Shown piece after piece: positions 7,705 through 14,672 of a stretch of 34,523 nucleotides of DNA; the first letter of the stretch is position 1; each line of letters starts with the position of its first letter. The notes beneath the pieces were generated by a model that worked only from the letters and a program-made list of their open reading frames with translations, was not told the origin of the DNA and did not search any database. Source of the DNA: Candidatus Thorarchaeota archaeon (GTDB lineage: Archaea; Asgardarchaeota; Thorarchaeia; Thorarchaeales; Thorarchaeaceae); assembly GCA_004524595.1 (NCBI GenBank), contig SDOA01000035.1, positions 1-34,523 on the forward strand. Reading direction: 5' to 3'. The position numbers and the translations under genes are program-made.

Positions 7705-9081
7705 ATGACAGAACGACTCTTTGGAACAACGGGTGTACGAAAGGTCTACGGTGAAGAGTTTGACCTTGAGATGGCTCTGAATCTTGGGAAGGCTCTTGGA
7801 ACAATGCTCGGAGAAGGAACTGTAGTACTAGCAAGGGACACACGAACCACTGGAAGAATGGTCGCAGATACGCTCTCAGCAGGACTTCTTTCTACAGGTG
7901 TGAATGTTGTGAGAGCAGGAATCATTCCAACACCAACACTGGCATTCATTACGATGAGCAAGGGATACGATGCAGGCGTTATGGTGACCGCATCACACAA
8001 CCCGCCAGAATATACAGGTGTCAAGTTCTGGTCAAGAAGTAGTATGGGATTTACAGAGACCGAAGAGCGGAGACTTGAGGAGATCTATGAGTCAAAGATT
8101 TTCAAAATCGCCCCATGGGACCAGTTAGGAACTGAATACTCAGTTGAAACAGCAGTTGAAGAACATATCAAAGCAATTCTAGAGAGATGCGATAGAGAGC
8201 GGATACAATCGAAGTCATTCACTATCGTTGTAGACCCGGGCAACGGTGCCGCCTGTGTCTTGTCTCCGTATCTGATGCAAAAACTTGCCGCGAAAGTAGT
8301 CACAATCAATGGCCAACCAGATGGACACTTCCCTGGTAGAAAATCGGAACCGGATGAAGAGTCGTTGGTAGATCTTGTACAAATGGTCAAAGAGATAGGA
8401 GCTGACCTTGGCATAGCTCATGATGGTGATAGTGACCGTGTCATCTTTGTGACAGAAACAGGTGAAGTCATTAGAGGAGATAGAACCATTGCATTATTGA
8501 GCCGGGAGTATCTTCACATGACAAAGGGGGGGATGGTCATAACCACTGTAGATAGCTCACTTGTCCTTGATGAGATAGTTAAGAAACAAGGGGGAAAAAC
8601 TATCAGAACACCTGTTGGCGATATCCAAGTCGCAATCAAAGTGAAAGAGGAAGGAGCAGTTATGGGCGGAGAAGCCTGCGGCGTCTTCATCCTTCCAGAG
8701 CTTCATTTAGCACCTGAGCCATTTCTTGCATCATGTCGAATCCTCGAGATGATGGCACGAACCGGGAAGAGTTTTGGTGAGCTGATCAATAACATTCCAG
8801 TCTACCCATTACTGAAGTCTAAAGTGAAATGTCCGAATGAAAAGAAGAAAGCAGTAATGGAGATCCTGGCTGAATCATTGCCAGACAAACTGCATGATGT
8901 GATTCAAGTTATCACAGTAGATGGTCTTGGGATCACATTGAAAGAGGGTTGGGTACTTGTCAGACCATCAGGGACTGAGCCAGTGATAAGGGTCACTTGT
9001 GAGGGACCAACGGACTCAATTGTTGAAGATATATTGGATAAAACAAAGAAAATAGTTGAAAGAACAATCGAAACAGCGTGA
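7705..9081 (+). CDS. Phosphoglucosamine mutase / phosphomannomutase (GlmM/ManB family)
   Basis: 458 residues from the ATG at 7705, which gives the family N-terminus MTERLFGTTGVR. An in-frame ATG at 7612 would add 31 atypical residues and is rejected. The phosphoserine loop is VTASHNPP with S97, the metal loop is DGDSDR (240-245), the sugar-recognition segment is GGEACGVF (with Cys in place of the Ser of GEESGH), and the phosphate clamp is RPSGTEP (420-426). Members interconvert hexose or hexosamine 1- and 6-phosphates. If it acts on glucosamine phosphate it would feed UDP-GlcNAc, the sugar donor for the BshA-like enzyme about 1.2 kb downstream. That link is inference. Confidence 0.93.
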   Translation: MTERLFGTTGVRKVYGEEFDLEMALNLGKALGTMLGEGTVVLARDTRTTGRMVADTLSAGLLSTGVNVVRAGIIPTPTLAFITMSKGYDAGVMVTASHNPPEYTGVKFWSRSSMGFTETEERRLEEIYESKIFKIAPWDQLGTEYSVETAVEEHIKAILERCDRERIQSKSFTIVVDPGNGAACVLSPYLMQKLAAKVVTINGQPDGHFPGRKSEPDEESLVDLVQMVKEIGADLGIAHDGDSDRVIFVTETGEVIRGDRTIALLSREYLHMTKGGMVITTVDSSLVLDEIVKKQGGKTIRTPVGDIQVAIKVKEEGAVMGGEACGVFILPELHLAPEPFLASCRILEMMARTGKSFGELINNIPVYPLLKSKVKCPNEKKKAVMEILAESLPDKLHDVIQVITVDGLGITLKEGWVLVRPSGTEPVIRVTCEGPTDSIVEDILDKTKKIVERTIETA

Positions 9082-9108
9082 TATTAATAGAGAATTATGC
9101 AAGCAATG

Positions 9109-9145
9109 TTTATAGCAATAACAAGGTTATTGACAACATACGGAG
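9109..9145 (+). promoter_or_regulatory. Promoter and SD that fix the start of the 135-residue coiled-coil protein
   Basis: TTTATAGC (9109-9116) predicts a start near 9138. A GGAG core at 9142-9145 is 8 nt before the ATG at 9154. An in-frame ATG at 9097 would lie upstream of the promoter and is therefore unlikely to be used. Confidence 0.4.
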
Positions 9146-9153
9146 CAATATCA

Positions 9154-9561
9154 ATGCCTGATGATAAGAAAGAACTTGAAGAAGCTGTTATGGAAGAGTT
9201 CGAGTGGGCTCTCCAAGATCCAAATACGGAGAAAATTCGCCAACTCGGAGAAGTGGTAAGCATCATTACCACCAAGCTTACTGAGGCTATAAGTGACCTT
9301 CAAGTTACTGTTAACCAGCTTCAATCCAAAGTTGGAAGTCTCGATTCAAAGATTGACTCTCTTGCTAGCCGTGTATCAGGTGGTGCAACTATTTCACCAG
9401 GGGCAGCATCACCAGCTGCTGGTGCAGGAGCAGGACCTATTCCCACAATGGAAAAACCTGCAACGGCCCCACCTCCTGCTGCGGGTGGAGGCATGAGTAT
9501 GATGGGTGAACTAAAACAGCTTCTCGCAGCCAGAAGAAGAAAGGCAGACACGACAGAGTGA
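9154..9561 (+). CDS. Small coiled-coil protein with Pro/Ala/Gly linker and basic C-terminal helix
   Basis: 135 residues. An acidic N-terminus (1-27) is followed by a heptad-like helix (about 28-75), with V/I/L spaced through TVNQLQSKVGSLDSKIDSL. Next comes a low-complexity Ala/Gly/Pro linker (about 76-113) including ATAPPPAAGGG. The C-terminal helix MMGELKQLLAARRRK (116-130) ends in a run of Arg/Lys. Coiled coil, proline-rich linker and short amphipathic helix ending in basic residues recall WH2-bearing actin regulators and the WASH subunit CCDC53, but the consensus LKKT/LRRV is not exact, so this is only a resemblance. It has its own promoter and is convergent with bshB (5-nt gap). The in-frame ATG at 9097 is less likely. 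Confidence 0.78.
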   Translation: MPDDKKELEEAVMEEFEWALQDPNTEKIRQLGEVVSIITTKLTEAISDLQVTVNQLQSKVGSLDSKIDSLASRVSGGATISPGAASPAAGAGAGPIPTMEKPATAPPPAAGGGMSMMGELKQLLAARRRKADTTE

Positions 9562-9566
9562 AATCA

Positions 9567-10223
9567 TCATCTAATGAGACTAGAAACACTATTTTCTGAA
9601 TAGAAAGGACCAGCGTGTTCAGGTAATGTAATACTAAATGCTTCCGCCCGTTCACACTTTGCCTGTACGCCACGTAGTCGTGTTCGTGCATCATACAACT
9701 TCTCGTAGAAATTATCAGCCTTCAAAGTCTGAGAGCGGTGCTTCTTTAATGCTGCAAGAGCATATTTGTAAGTATCAGAAATATCTACATGTACATGAGG
9801 TCGAGAGAGCAGGGTATTTACCTCCATGTTATAGATTCGCTCAACACGATGGGCGTTCTCAAATATTGTAATATGTGAGGCCCACTCCACAGCATCAAAG
9901 ACTGTCTTTGCGCATTGTTGATGATTCAGATTATAATCATCCATTGAATGTGTGATGATGATCTTTGGTCGGGTCTTGAGGATTGCTCCGACGACCTCAT
10001 TTCGAAGGCTTTGGTCAATAGCAAAATCATCACGTTCACTATGGTATAGATTTCGCACGCCAAGAATAGAACAGGCATCCTGTAACTCGGCATTTCTGTT
10101 CTCATTTCCGGTCATGCAATGGACATCTACAGGTATACCCATATCACTATGTTTTCGAATTGTACCGCCTGCGCCAATGCTCTCATCATCAGGATGAGCC
10201 ACCACTACTAAAATCGAGTCCAT
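9567..10223 (-). CDS. bshB: PIG-L/LmbE-type deacetylase, probable BshB (GlcNAc-malate deacetylase)
   Basis: 218 residues from the ATG at 10223, giving the family N-terminus MDSILVVVAHPDDE. A TTG at 10253 is the only longer choice. Zinc ligands of the PIG-L family are visible: H10 and D13 in AHPDDE, and probably H101 in DDYNLNHQQC. The BshB-like C-terminal marks VHVDISDTYKYALAALKKH and RAEAF are present. PIG-L enzymes remove N-acetyl groups from GlcNAc conjugates; BshB acts on GlcNAc-malate in bacillithiol synthesis. On sequence alone it could be another PIG-L member, but it is divergent from a BshA-like gene that is followed by a BshC-like gene, which strongly favours BshB. A TATA-like AT tract sits just upstream. 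Confidence 0.85.
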   Translation of the reverse strand: MDSILVVVAHPDDESIGAGGTIRKHSDMGIPVDVHCMTGNENRNAELQDACSILGVRNLYHSERDDFAIDQSLRNEVVGAILKTRPKIIITHSMDDYNLNHQQCAKTVFDAVEWASHITIFENAHRVERIYNMEVNTLLSRPHVHVDISDTYKYALAALKKHRSQTLKADNFYEKLYDARTRLRGVQAKCERAEAFSITLPEHAGPFYSENSVSSLIR

Positions 10224-10302
10224 ACTATACAGTTCGATATTATATCTAATCAAGCTTTGGCATGTTTCATGTTCGAACCAAGTTCCTTAAAGGGAAATAG
10301 TA
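10224..10302. promoter_or_regulatory. Divergent promoter region between bshB and bshA
   Basis: This short intergenic region serves both directions. On minus, TTAGATATAATATC (about 10236-10250) places the start at or next to the bshB ATG, so that message is likely leaderless. On plus, CCTTAAAG (10285-10292) points to a start near 10312-10314, at the first bshA ATG. A shared region would allow joint control of the three bsh genes. No clear operator palindrome is seen. Confidence 0.4.
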
Positions 10303-10304
10303 GT

Positions 10305-10334
10305 GGTCAATATGCAGATGGTCAATATGCAGAT
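10305..10334 (+). repeat. Perfect 15-bp tandem duplication at the bshA start
   Basis: GGTCAATATGCAGAT occurs twice in a row (10305-10319 and 10320-10334). Being 15 bp, it keeps the frame and creates several candidate starts: GTG 10303, and ATG 10312, 10318 and 10327. It looks like a recent slippage duplication. Confidence 0.95.
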
Positions 10335-11490
10335 AGGAGTGAATTTGTATCCATCAGTTGGTGGATCAGGATACGTTGCGACAAGACTAGGACAGCATCT
10401 GGTTGAACGTGGACATATCATCCATTTCATCACCTACCAGAGACCCTTCTCACTGATGTGGCAACAGACCAGTGGAATTCATGTTGACCTTGTAGATAGA
10501 TTCGATCACCCATTGTTCCAAGCGGTTGGTCCGCCGTATTCAATGGCACTGACATCAAAGATGATTAAGGTTGCAAAGGCTGCAGAGTTGGATCTTATTC
10601 ATTCACATTATGCAATTCCACATGCGATGTCAGCTTATATGACCAGAGAAATCATAGGACTGCCCTACGTTGTGACCCTTCATGGTTCGGATGTCCATAC
10701 ACTTGGACTGGATCCTGCATACAAACCAGTAGTGCAATATACTGTTGAGAGAGCTGATGCAGTAACTGCAGTATCAGAATTTCTCATGAGAAAAGCTCAT
10801 GAAGAACTAGGAATTGAGAGAGACATACATGTCATTCCAAACTTTATCGACATAACAAAATTTTCGAGAGTTTCAGGCGTTCGGTTAGTTGTTGAGAGCG
10901 GCTGTGTTTCGTTACGAAGAGAGGAAGATGCGTATGAGATTAATCCCGACGATAAGATCATCCTTCATGCCTCGAATTTCAGAGGAGTGAAACGAGTGGT
11001 TGAACTGATTGAAGCCATGAAAATAGTAGTAGATGCCATTCCAAAGGCGCGCCTGATCATTGCAGGAGATGGACCTACACGTATTGAGGTTGAGCGACGG
11101 ATAGAAGCATTGAAACTCTGTAATAATATTCATCTATTGGGAGTGAAGAGTAATATGCAAGAGATCATGTGCTCTGCGGATGTCTTCGTCTTGAACTCCA
11201 CCCTAGAAGGTATGCCTCTTGTATTGCTAGAGGCAATGGCATGTAGCTTACCAGTCGTAACAACCCCCGCAGGAGGGATACCAGAGCTAGTTCGACCTGG
11301 AATTGATGGAGTTGTCACAAAAGGGTATGAAACCCAAGAACTGGCTGAAGCATTGATTCATATCCTTGAAGAGGATAGTTATCGAAAGAAAATGGGGAAA
11401 GCGGGATATCAAAGAGTGCAGGAGAAGTTCACAGCAGAAAAAGTAGTATCAAGATATGAAAGTGTGTTCGAAGAGGTCATAGCGAGATAA
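10327..11490 (+). CDS. bshA: GT4 glycosyltransferase, BshA-like (GlcNAc-malate synthase)
   Basis: 387 residues from ATG 10327, which gives the family N-terminus MQIGVNLYPSVGGSGYVATR. ATG 10312 (+5 residues) fits the predicted start point and may be used instead. BshA transfers GlcNAc from UDP-GlcNAc to L-malate, the first step of bacillithiol synthesis. BshA-like segments are GPPYSMALTSKM (68-79), HSHYAIPHAMSAYM (92-105), LHGSDVHTLG (118-127), IPNFIDITKF (170-179) and HASNFRGVKRV (214-224). The last is close to the HISNFRPVKRV form I know from bacterial BshA. The GT-B retaining E-x7-E motif is E294 to E302 (EGMPLVLLE). The deacetylase is divergent and the BshC-like gene follows after 16 nt. 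Other GT4 roles are possible for a lone gene but unlikely in this setting. Confidence 0.88.
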   Translation: MQIGVNLYPSVGGSGYVATRLGQHLVERGHIIHFITYQRPFSLMWQQTSGIHVDLVDRFDHPLFQAVGPPYSMALTSKMIKVAKAAELDLIHSHYAIPHAMSAYMTREIIGLPYVVTLHGSDVHTLGLDPAYKPVVQYTVERADAVTAVSEFLMRKAHEELGIERDIHVIPNFIDITKFSRVSGVRLVVESGCVSLRREEDAYEINPDDKIILHASNFRGVKRVVELIEAMKIVVDAIPKARLIIAGDGPTRIEVERRIEALKLCNNIHLLGVKSNMQEIMCSADVFVLNSTLEGMPLVLLEAMACSLPVVTTPAGGIPELVRPGIDGVVTKGYETQELAEALIHILEEDSYRKKMGKAGYQRVQEKFTAEKVVSRYESVFEEVIAR

Positions 11491-11506
11491 ATGGAGTGCT
11501 CACTTA

Positions 11507-13222
11507 ATGGTTCCAAGTGTCAATAGCGTGTATCATGATTTCATCTGGTATAGAGAGAATGTAGAATTAGCCAATGCCCTCTATGATGCACCACCAGTTA
11601 CAATGGAGTCTGTTGTTGAGCGAGCAAGAATTATTCTAAGCAAATACAGTGAGATGTTGTGGCACCTTCCTGAGAAGATGGAACTGCTAGAGAGAGCACT
11701 TGTCAAATCCAATAAGAGACTAGGATGTTTGACCCCTGCGGTCAGAGCACGTATTACCTCCCTTAAAGATGGTGCCGTGGAATCCGCACATCAGACTGTG
11801 ACCTTGGGTGGTCCAACTTATATTCTGAACAAAGCAGCAACAGCATATCGTATTGCACAGATAAGTTCCGAGAGAGGTCTCGCTCTATCCACCTTCTTTT
11901 GTGTTGCAGATTATGATATAGTACAATCAGAATTGACCAATATTCGTGTTCCTGTGCTTGGTCAAGGTGGAACGCTTGTAAGCATTCCTGTGCCAGAGGG
12001 TTATGAACACTCTCCCGTTAGCATATTACCATTGCCAGAAAAGGACTGGTATGACCAAATAGAGGATGATATACGTACTAGTTACAGACCAATGATTAAA
12101 TCAGTCGAAGGGGCTAACAGACTTGTCTTCGATGAACGACTCGAGCATGCACTAGCTATCACCAGATGGAGCTTTGTGAATTCAAAGACACTTGGGGAGT
12201 GGGCAGAAAGAATTATTGGAAGGCTATTCAACATCGAGGGAAATCTGAATGTACCTCTGCTTGTGGCATCAGATGAGCCAATCCGAGACCTCTTGGTCGA
12301 AGGACTGGAGTATCAACTGGCAAGAGAGAATAGAGAGAGATTTCTTTTGTCCTTTAATGAGGTCACAGATAAGATTCTTGAAGCTGGTTACAATCCAGGT
12401 ATTGGCCATAGAAACAGTGACTATGTTCCATTCTTTTACGAATGTCAGAATGATGATTGTAATCGAGCAAGAATAGAATTGCACTATGTGGATAGAGGTG
12501 CGAATATCCTTCTTACAGGAAAATGCCCAAGTTGTGCTGAAGATGTACAAATAGAGACTGTATCTGAGACTCCGTACCTTGGAGAGCTTGCTCAATATCT
12601 GTCACTACGTGTAGACTCCCGACAGTTGGCGATCAATAGCATCATACCAACAGTTGTCCATGTTGGAGGTCCCGGCGAGACTGCATATTATGCCCAAGTG
12701 ATCCCAAGCGCAAGATCAATATCAATTCCATTCCCAATGTTTGTCAAATATCCTAGAGCATATTTCAATACACCTTGGAATGAACAATTAGCAAAATCAC
12801 TTGAAGAGAAGGGTGAAAGTGTTCTACAAAGGGGAGAGCTGTTCAACCTCATGGGTAAAATCTCGAAGTTAAGAAGAAGAGAGAGATATGATGAGATGAA
12901 TGAAGTTCTTGCTAGGTTAGGGCAATTGATTCAAGAAACACACTCAAGTATGAATAAGAGACACGAGGAGGTTGAATCAAAGATTGCTCAATCGTCAGGA
13001 GCGGAAGGAGAATCTCTAATCAATCTAAAGGCGGAGATTGAGAGATACCTGAGTTGGGCATTTGGTCAATACACCGTTGGAAAGTTGGGGCAGGAATCGT
13101 CATGGTCATGGATTGAATGGACCTTGAACTCTGGCTTTGCAGATCTTTTTGGAGCATATGAGAGGGCATATGTTGGTCCAATGAACAATGGAGCAACTAT
13201 TTTCATTAATTTTCAAATATGA
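11507..13222 (+). CDS. bshC: BshC-like cysteine-adding enzyme with an inserted zinc-ribbon-like motif
   Basis: 571 residues, slightly longer than the roughly 540 of bacterial BshC, which adds cysteine to GlcN-malate in the last step of bacillithiol synthesis. Matching segments are VTLGGPTYILNKAATAYRIA (98-117; compare the bacterial TGQQxGLFxGPLYTIYKAxTAIxLA), FFCVADYDIVQSE at the position of the bacterial FWIAxEDHDF, IIPTVVHVGGPGETAYYAQ (379-397; compare TLPTLAYVGGPGEIAYWAQ), and PRA (416-418). A long charged coiled-coil helix (about 445-515) fits the known C-terminal coiled coil. Residues 313-343 carry C-x4-C and C-x2-C pairs that look like a zinc ribbon and that I do not recall in bacterial BshC. 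It follows bshA by 16 nt with a GGAG SD. The core HDF-type residues are only partly kept (ADYD), so activity needs checking. Confidence 0.85.
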   Translation: MVPSVNSVYHDFIWYRENVELANALYDAPPVTMESVVERARIILSKYSEMLWHLPEKMELLERALVKSNKRLGCLTPAVRARITSLKDGAVESAHQTVTLGGPTYILNKAATAYRIAQISSERGLALSTFFCVADYDIVQSELTNIRVPVLGQGGTLVSIPVPEGYEHSPVSILPLPEKDWYDQIEDDIRTSYRPMIKSVEGANRLVFDERLEHALAITRWSFVNSKTLGEWAERIIGRLFNIEGNLNVPLLVASDEPIRDLLVEGLEYQLARENRERFLLSFNEVTDKILEAGYNPGIGHRNSDYVPFFYECQNDDCNRARIELHYVDRGANILLTGKCPSCAEDVQIETVSETPYLGELAQYLSLRVDSRQLAINSIIPTVVHVGGPGETAYYAQVIPSARSISIPFPMFVKYPRAYFNTPWNEQLAKSLEEKGESVLQRGELFNLMGKISKLRRRERYDEMNEVLARLGQLIQETHSSMNKRHEEVESKIAQSSGAEGESLINLKAEIERYLSWAFGQYTVGKLGQESSWSWIEWTLNSGFADLFGAYERAYVGPMNNGATIFINFQI

Positions 13223-13226
13223 AAAA

Positions 13227-13248
13227 AGACACCGGTTTCCCGATGTCT
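13227..13248. terminator. Hairpin terminator between bshC and the aminotransferase gene
   Basis: AGACACCGG (13227-13235), a TTTC loop, then CCGATGTCT (13240-13248) form a 9-bp stem with one mismatch. On the minus strand it is followed by TTTTTT, the form of an intrinsic terminator for the aminotransferase gene. On plus, an AT-rich tail follows and could end the bshAC transcript. Confidence 0.65.
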
Positions 13249-13252
13249 CTAT

Positions 13253-14581
13253 TTATTCAATTTCTTTGGAGAGGAGTTTTCCAAGTCGTTCGATTCCTTC
13301 AGAGATGATCTCAGGCGGGGCATATGAATAACCCAATCGCATTGCATTCGTTTCAGGGACACTTGGTTCGAGTTCATTACCACTTTCAGCTATTTGATGT
13401 CCCACAATTGGGTAGAAGGGAGTTCCAGGAACATAGATTATCTCATTTGGTATCGCAACTTTTTCCATGAATTTACTTGTATTGAAATCAGGATTTTCAC
13501 TCTGCCACCAGATGAAGAAGCCGCCCGTGGGGTCTGTTCTAGTTCCAGTCGGGAAGAATTCATCAATCGCCTTAGCCATTGCCTCATAACGTTTCTGATA
13601 CAATGGAATACCCCTCTTCATAGCTTCATCAATATGCTTTCTATAATATTCGTCAAGAATACGTTGCACAAGGGTTGTAGTACATAAATCGAGGTAGCCT
13701 TTGGCTTTAAGCACCTCTTCTTTGACTAAATCCGGAAGAATAGAATAACCTACTCGTAGCACTGCTGCTTCTTTACTGCTAGTACCCAGGTATGCAACAC
13801 GGAGATTATCTTTGTCGAGAGTCTTGATTGCCTTTGGATTTTCCTTGAATTGAATCTCTGCATATGCTGCATCTTCAAGCAAGAGAATATTATGATTCTC
13901 ACAGATGTCAAAGAGAGCCTTTCTTCGTTTCAGAGATAATGTCGTACCTTTTGGATTGTCACTATCTGCAACGACATAGAGAAGATCAGGTACCTTTCCG
14001 AAATTGATCTTTGAGAGATGGACTGCTCTCTCAACCATTTCAGGAATGATACCCTCGGTATCTGTAGGTACAACCAACACCCGTGCTCCTAATTTTACTG
14101 CAGGACCAAGAAATCCAAGATATGCAGGAGAGGGAGTGATGATTACATCACCAGGGTCTATTAGAGTGTCAAGCAATGCGTAGAGAGCCTGTTGAGAACC
14201 ATTTGTTATCGTAACATTAGACCATTGAGTTTCGCAATCAATTGGAATTTTTCGGACGTCACAAAGACGTTTTGCAAGAGTCTTTTGAAACCAAGACTCT
14301 CCTCCAGTAGGTCCATAATTCAGGTCATCTAGAGCAAGTTTAGGATCTACCTTGTACTTATTGCTTAACTCACCCAGAATGTCTGCAAAAATGTCAGTTG
14401 GTATTATGCCAGGTTTGCCGCCAGCAAAATAGTACTTGACCTTGTACTTGAGTAGTGCTCTGATTTGGGACTCCTCGATAAAGGAAGTCCAAGTCGCAAA
14501 ACTATATCCTTTGTTATTTGCCATTCGTGCACGCTCCGAGGACGTTATCCTCGCACTAGAAGCATGAACACTTCTGTACAT
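13253..14581 (-). CDS. PLP-dependent aminotransferase, class I/II (fold type I)
   Basis: 442 residues. PLP contacts of the fold are visible: the NGSQQALYALLD segment (127-138), NPKG with N209, D237 in LLEDAAYAE, the Schiff-base lysine K270 in LGTSSKEA, and the arginine of LRVGY (R276). The AGGKPG near residue 55 and the NGSQQA segment resemble the group holding alpha-aminoadipate, aromatic and branched-chain aminotransferases and MocR-like domains; the substrate cannot be fixed. Start choice is open: ATG 14581 fits a leaderless message (TATA-like AAATAAAG near 14603), while ATG 14524 has a GGAG SD and removes 19 residues. It is convergent with bshC across a hairpin terminator. Confidence 0.92.
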   Translation of the reverse strand: MYRSVHASSARITSSERARMANNKGYSFATWTSFIEESQIRALLKYKVKYYFAGGKPGIIPTDIFADILGELSNKYKVDPKLALDDLNYGPTGGESWFQKTLAKRLCDVRKIPIDCETQWSNVTITNGSQQALYALLDTLIDPGDVIITPSPAYLGFLGPAVKLGARVLVVPTDTEGIIPEMVERAVHLSKINFGKVPDLLYVVADSDNPKGTTLSLKRRKALFDICENHNILLLEDAAYAEIQFKENPKAIKTLDKDNLRVAYLGTSSKEAAVLRVGYSILPDLVKEEVLKAKGYLDLCTTTLVQRILDEYYRKHIDEAMKRGIPLYQKRYEAMAKAIDEFFPTGTRTDPTGGFFIWWQSENPDFNTSKFMEKVAIPNEIIYVPGTPFYPIVGHQIAESGNELEPSVPETNAMRLGYSYAPPEIISEGIERLGKLLSKEIE

Positions 14582-14672
14582 GATAAGAATTTGTTTTCCT
14601 TTATTTGTTTCTGAACTGACAATGCTAGGATAGCATACTTCTGGTCAATAATGTACACAACTGTTCGTTCTG

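Noticed and set aside
10271..10279. GTTCGAACC, similar to a tRNA T-arm
   Set aside because: The gap between bshB and bshA is under 110 nt and is filled by promoters. No acceptor stem, D-arm or anticodon arm can be folded around it.
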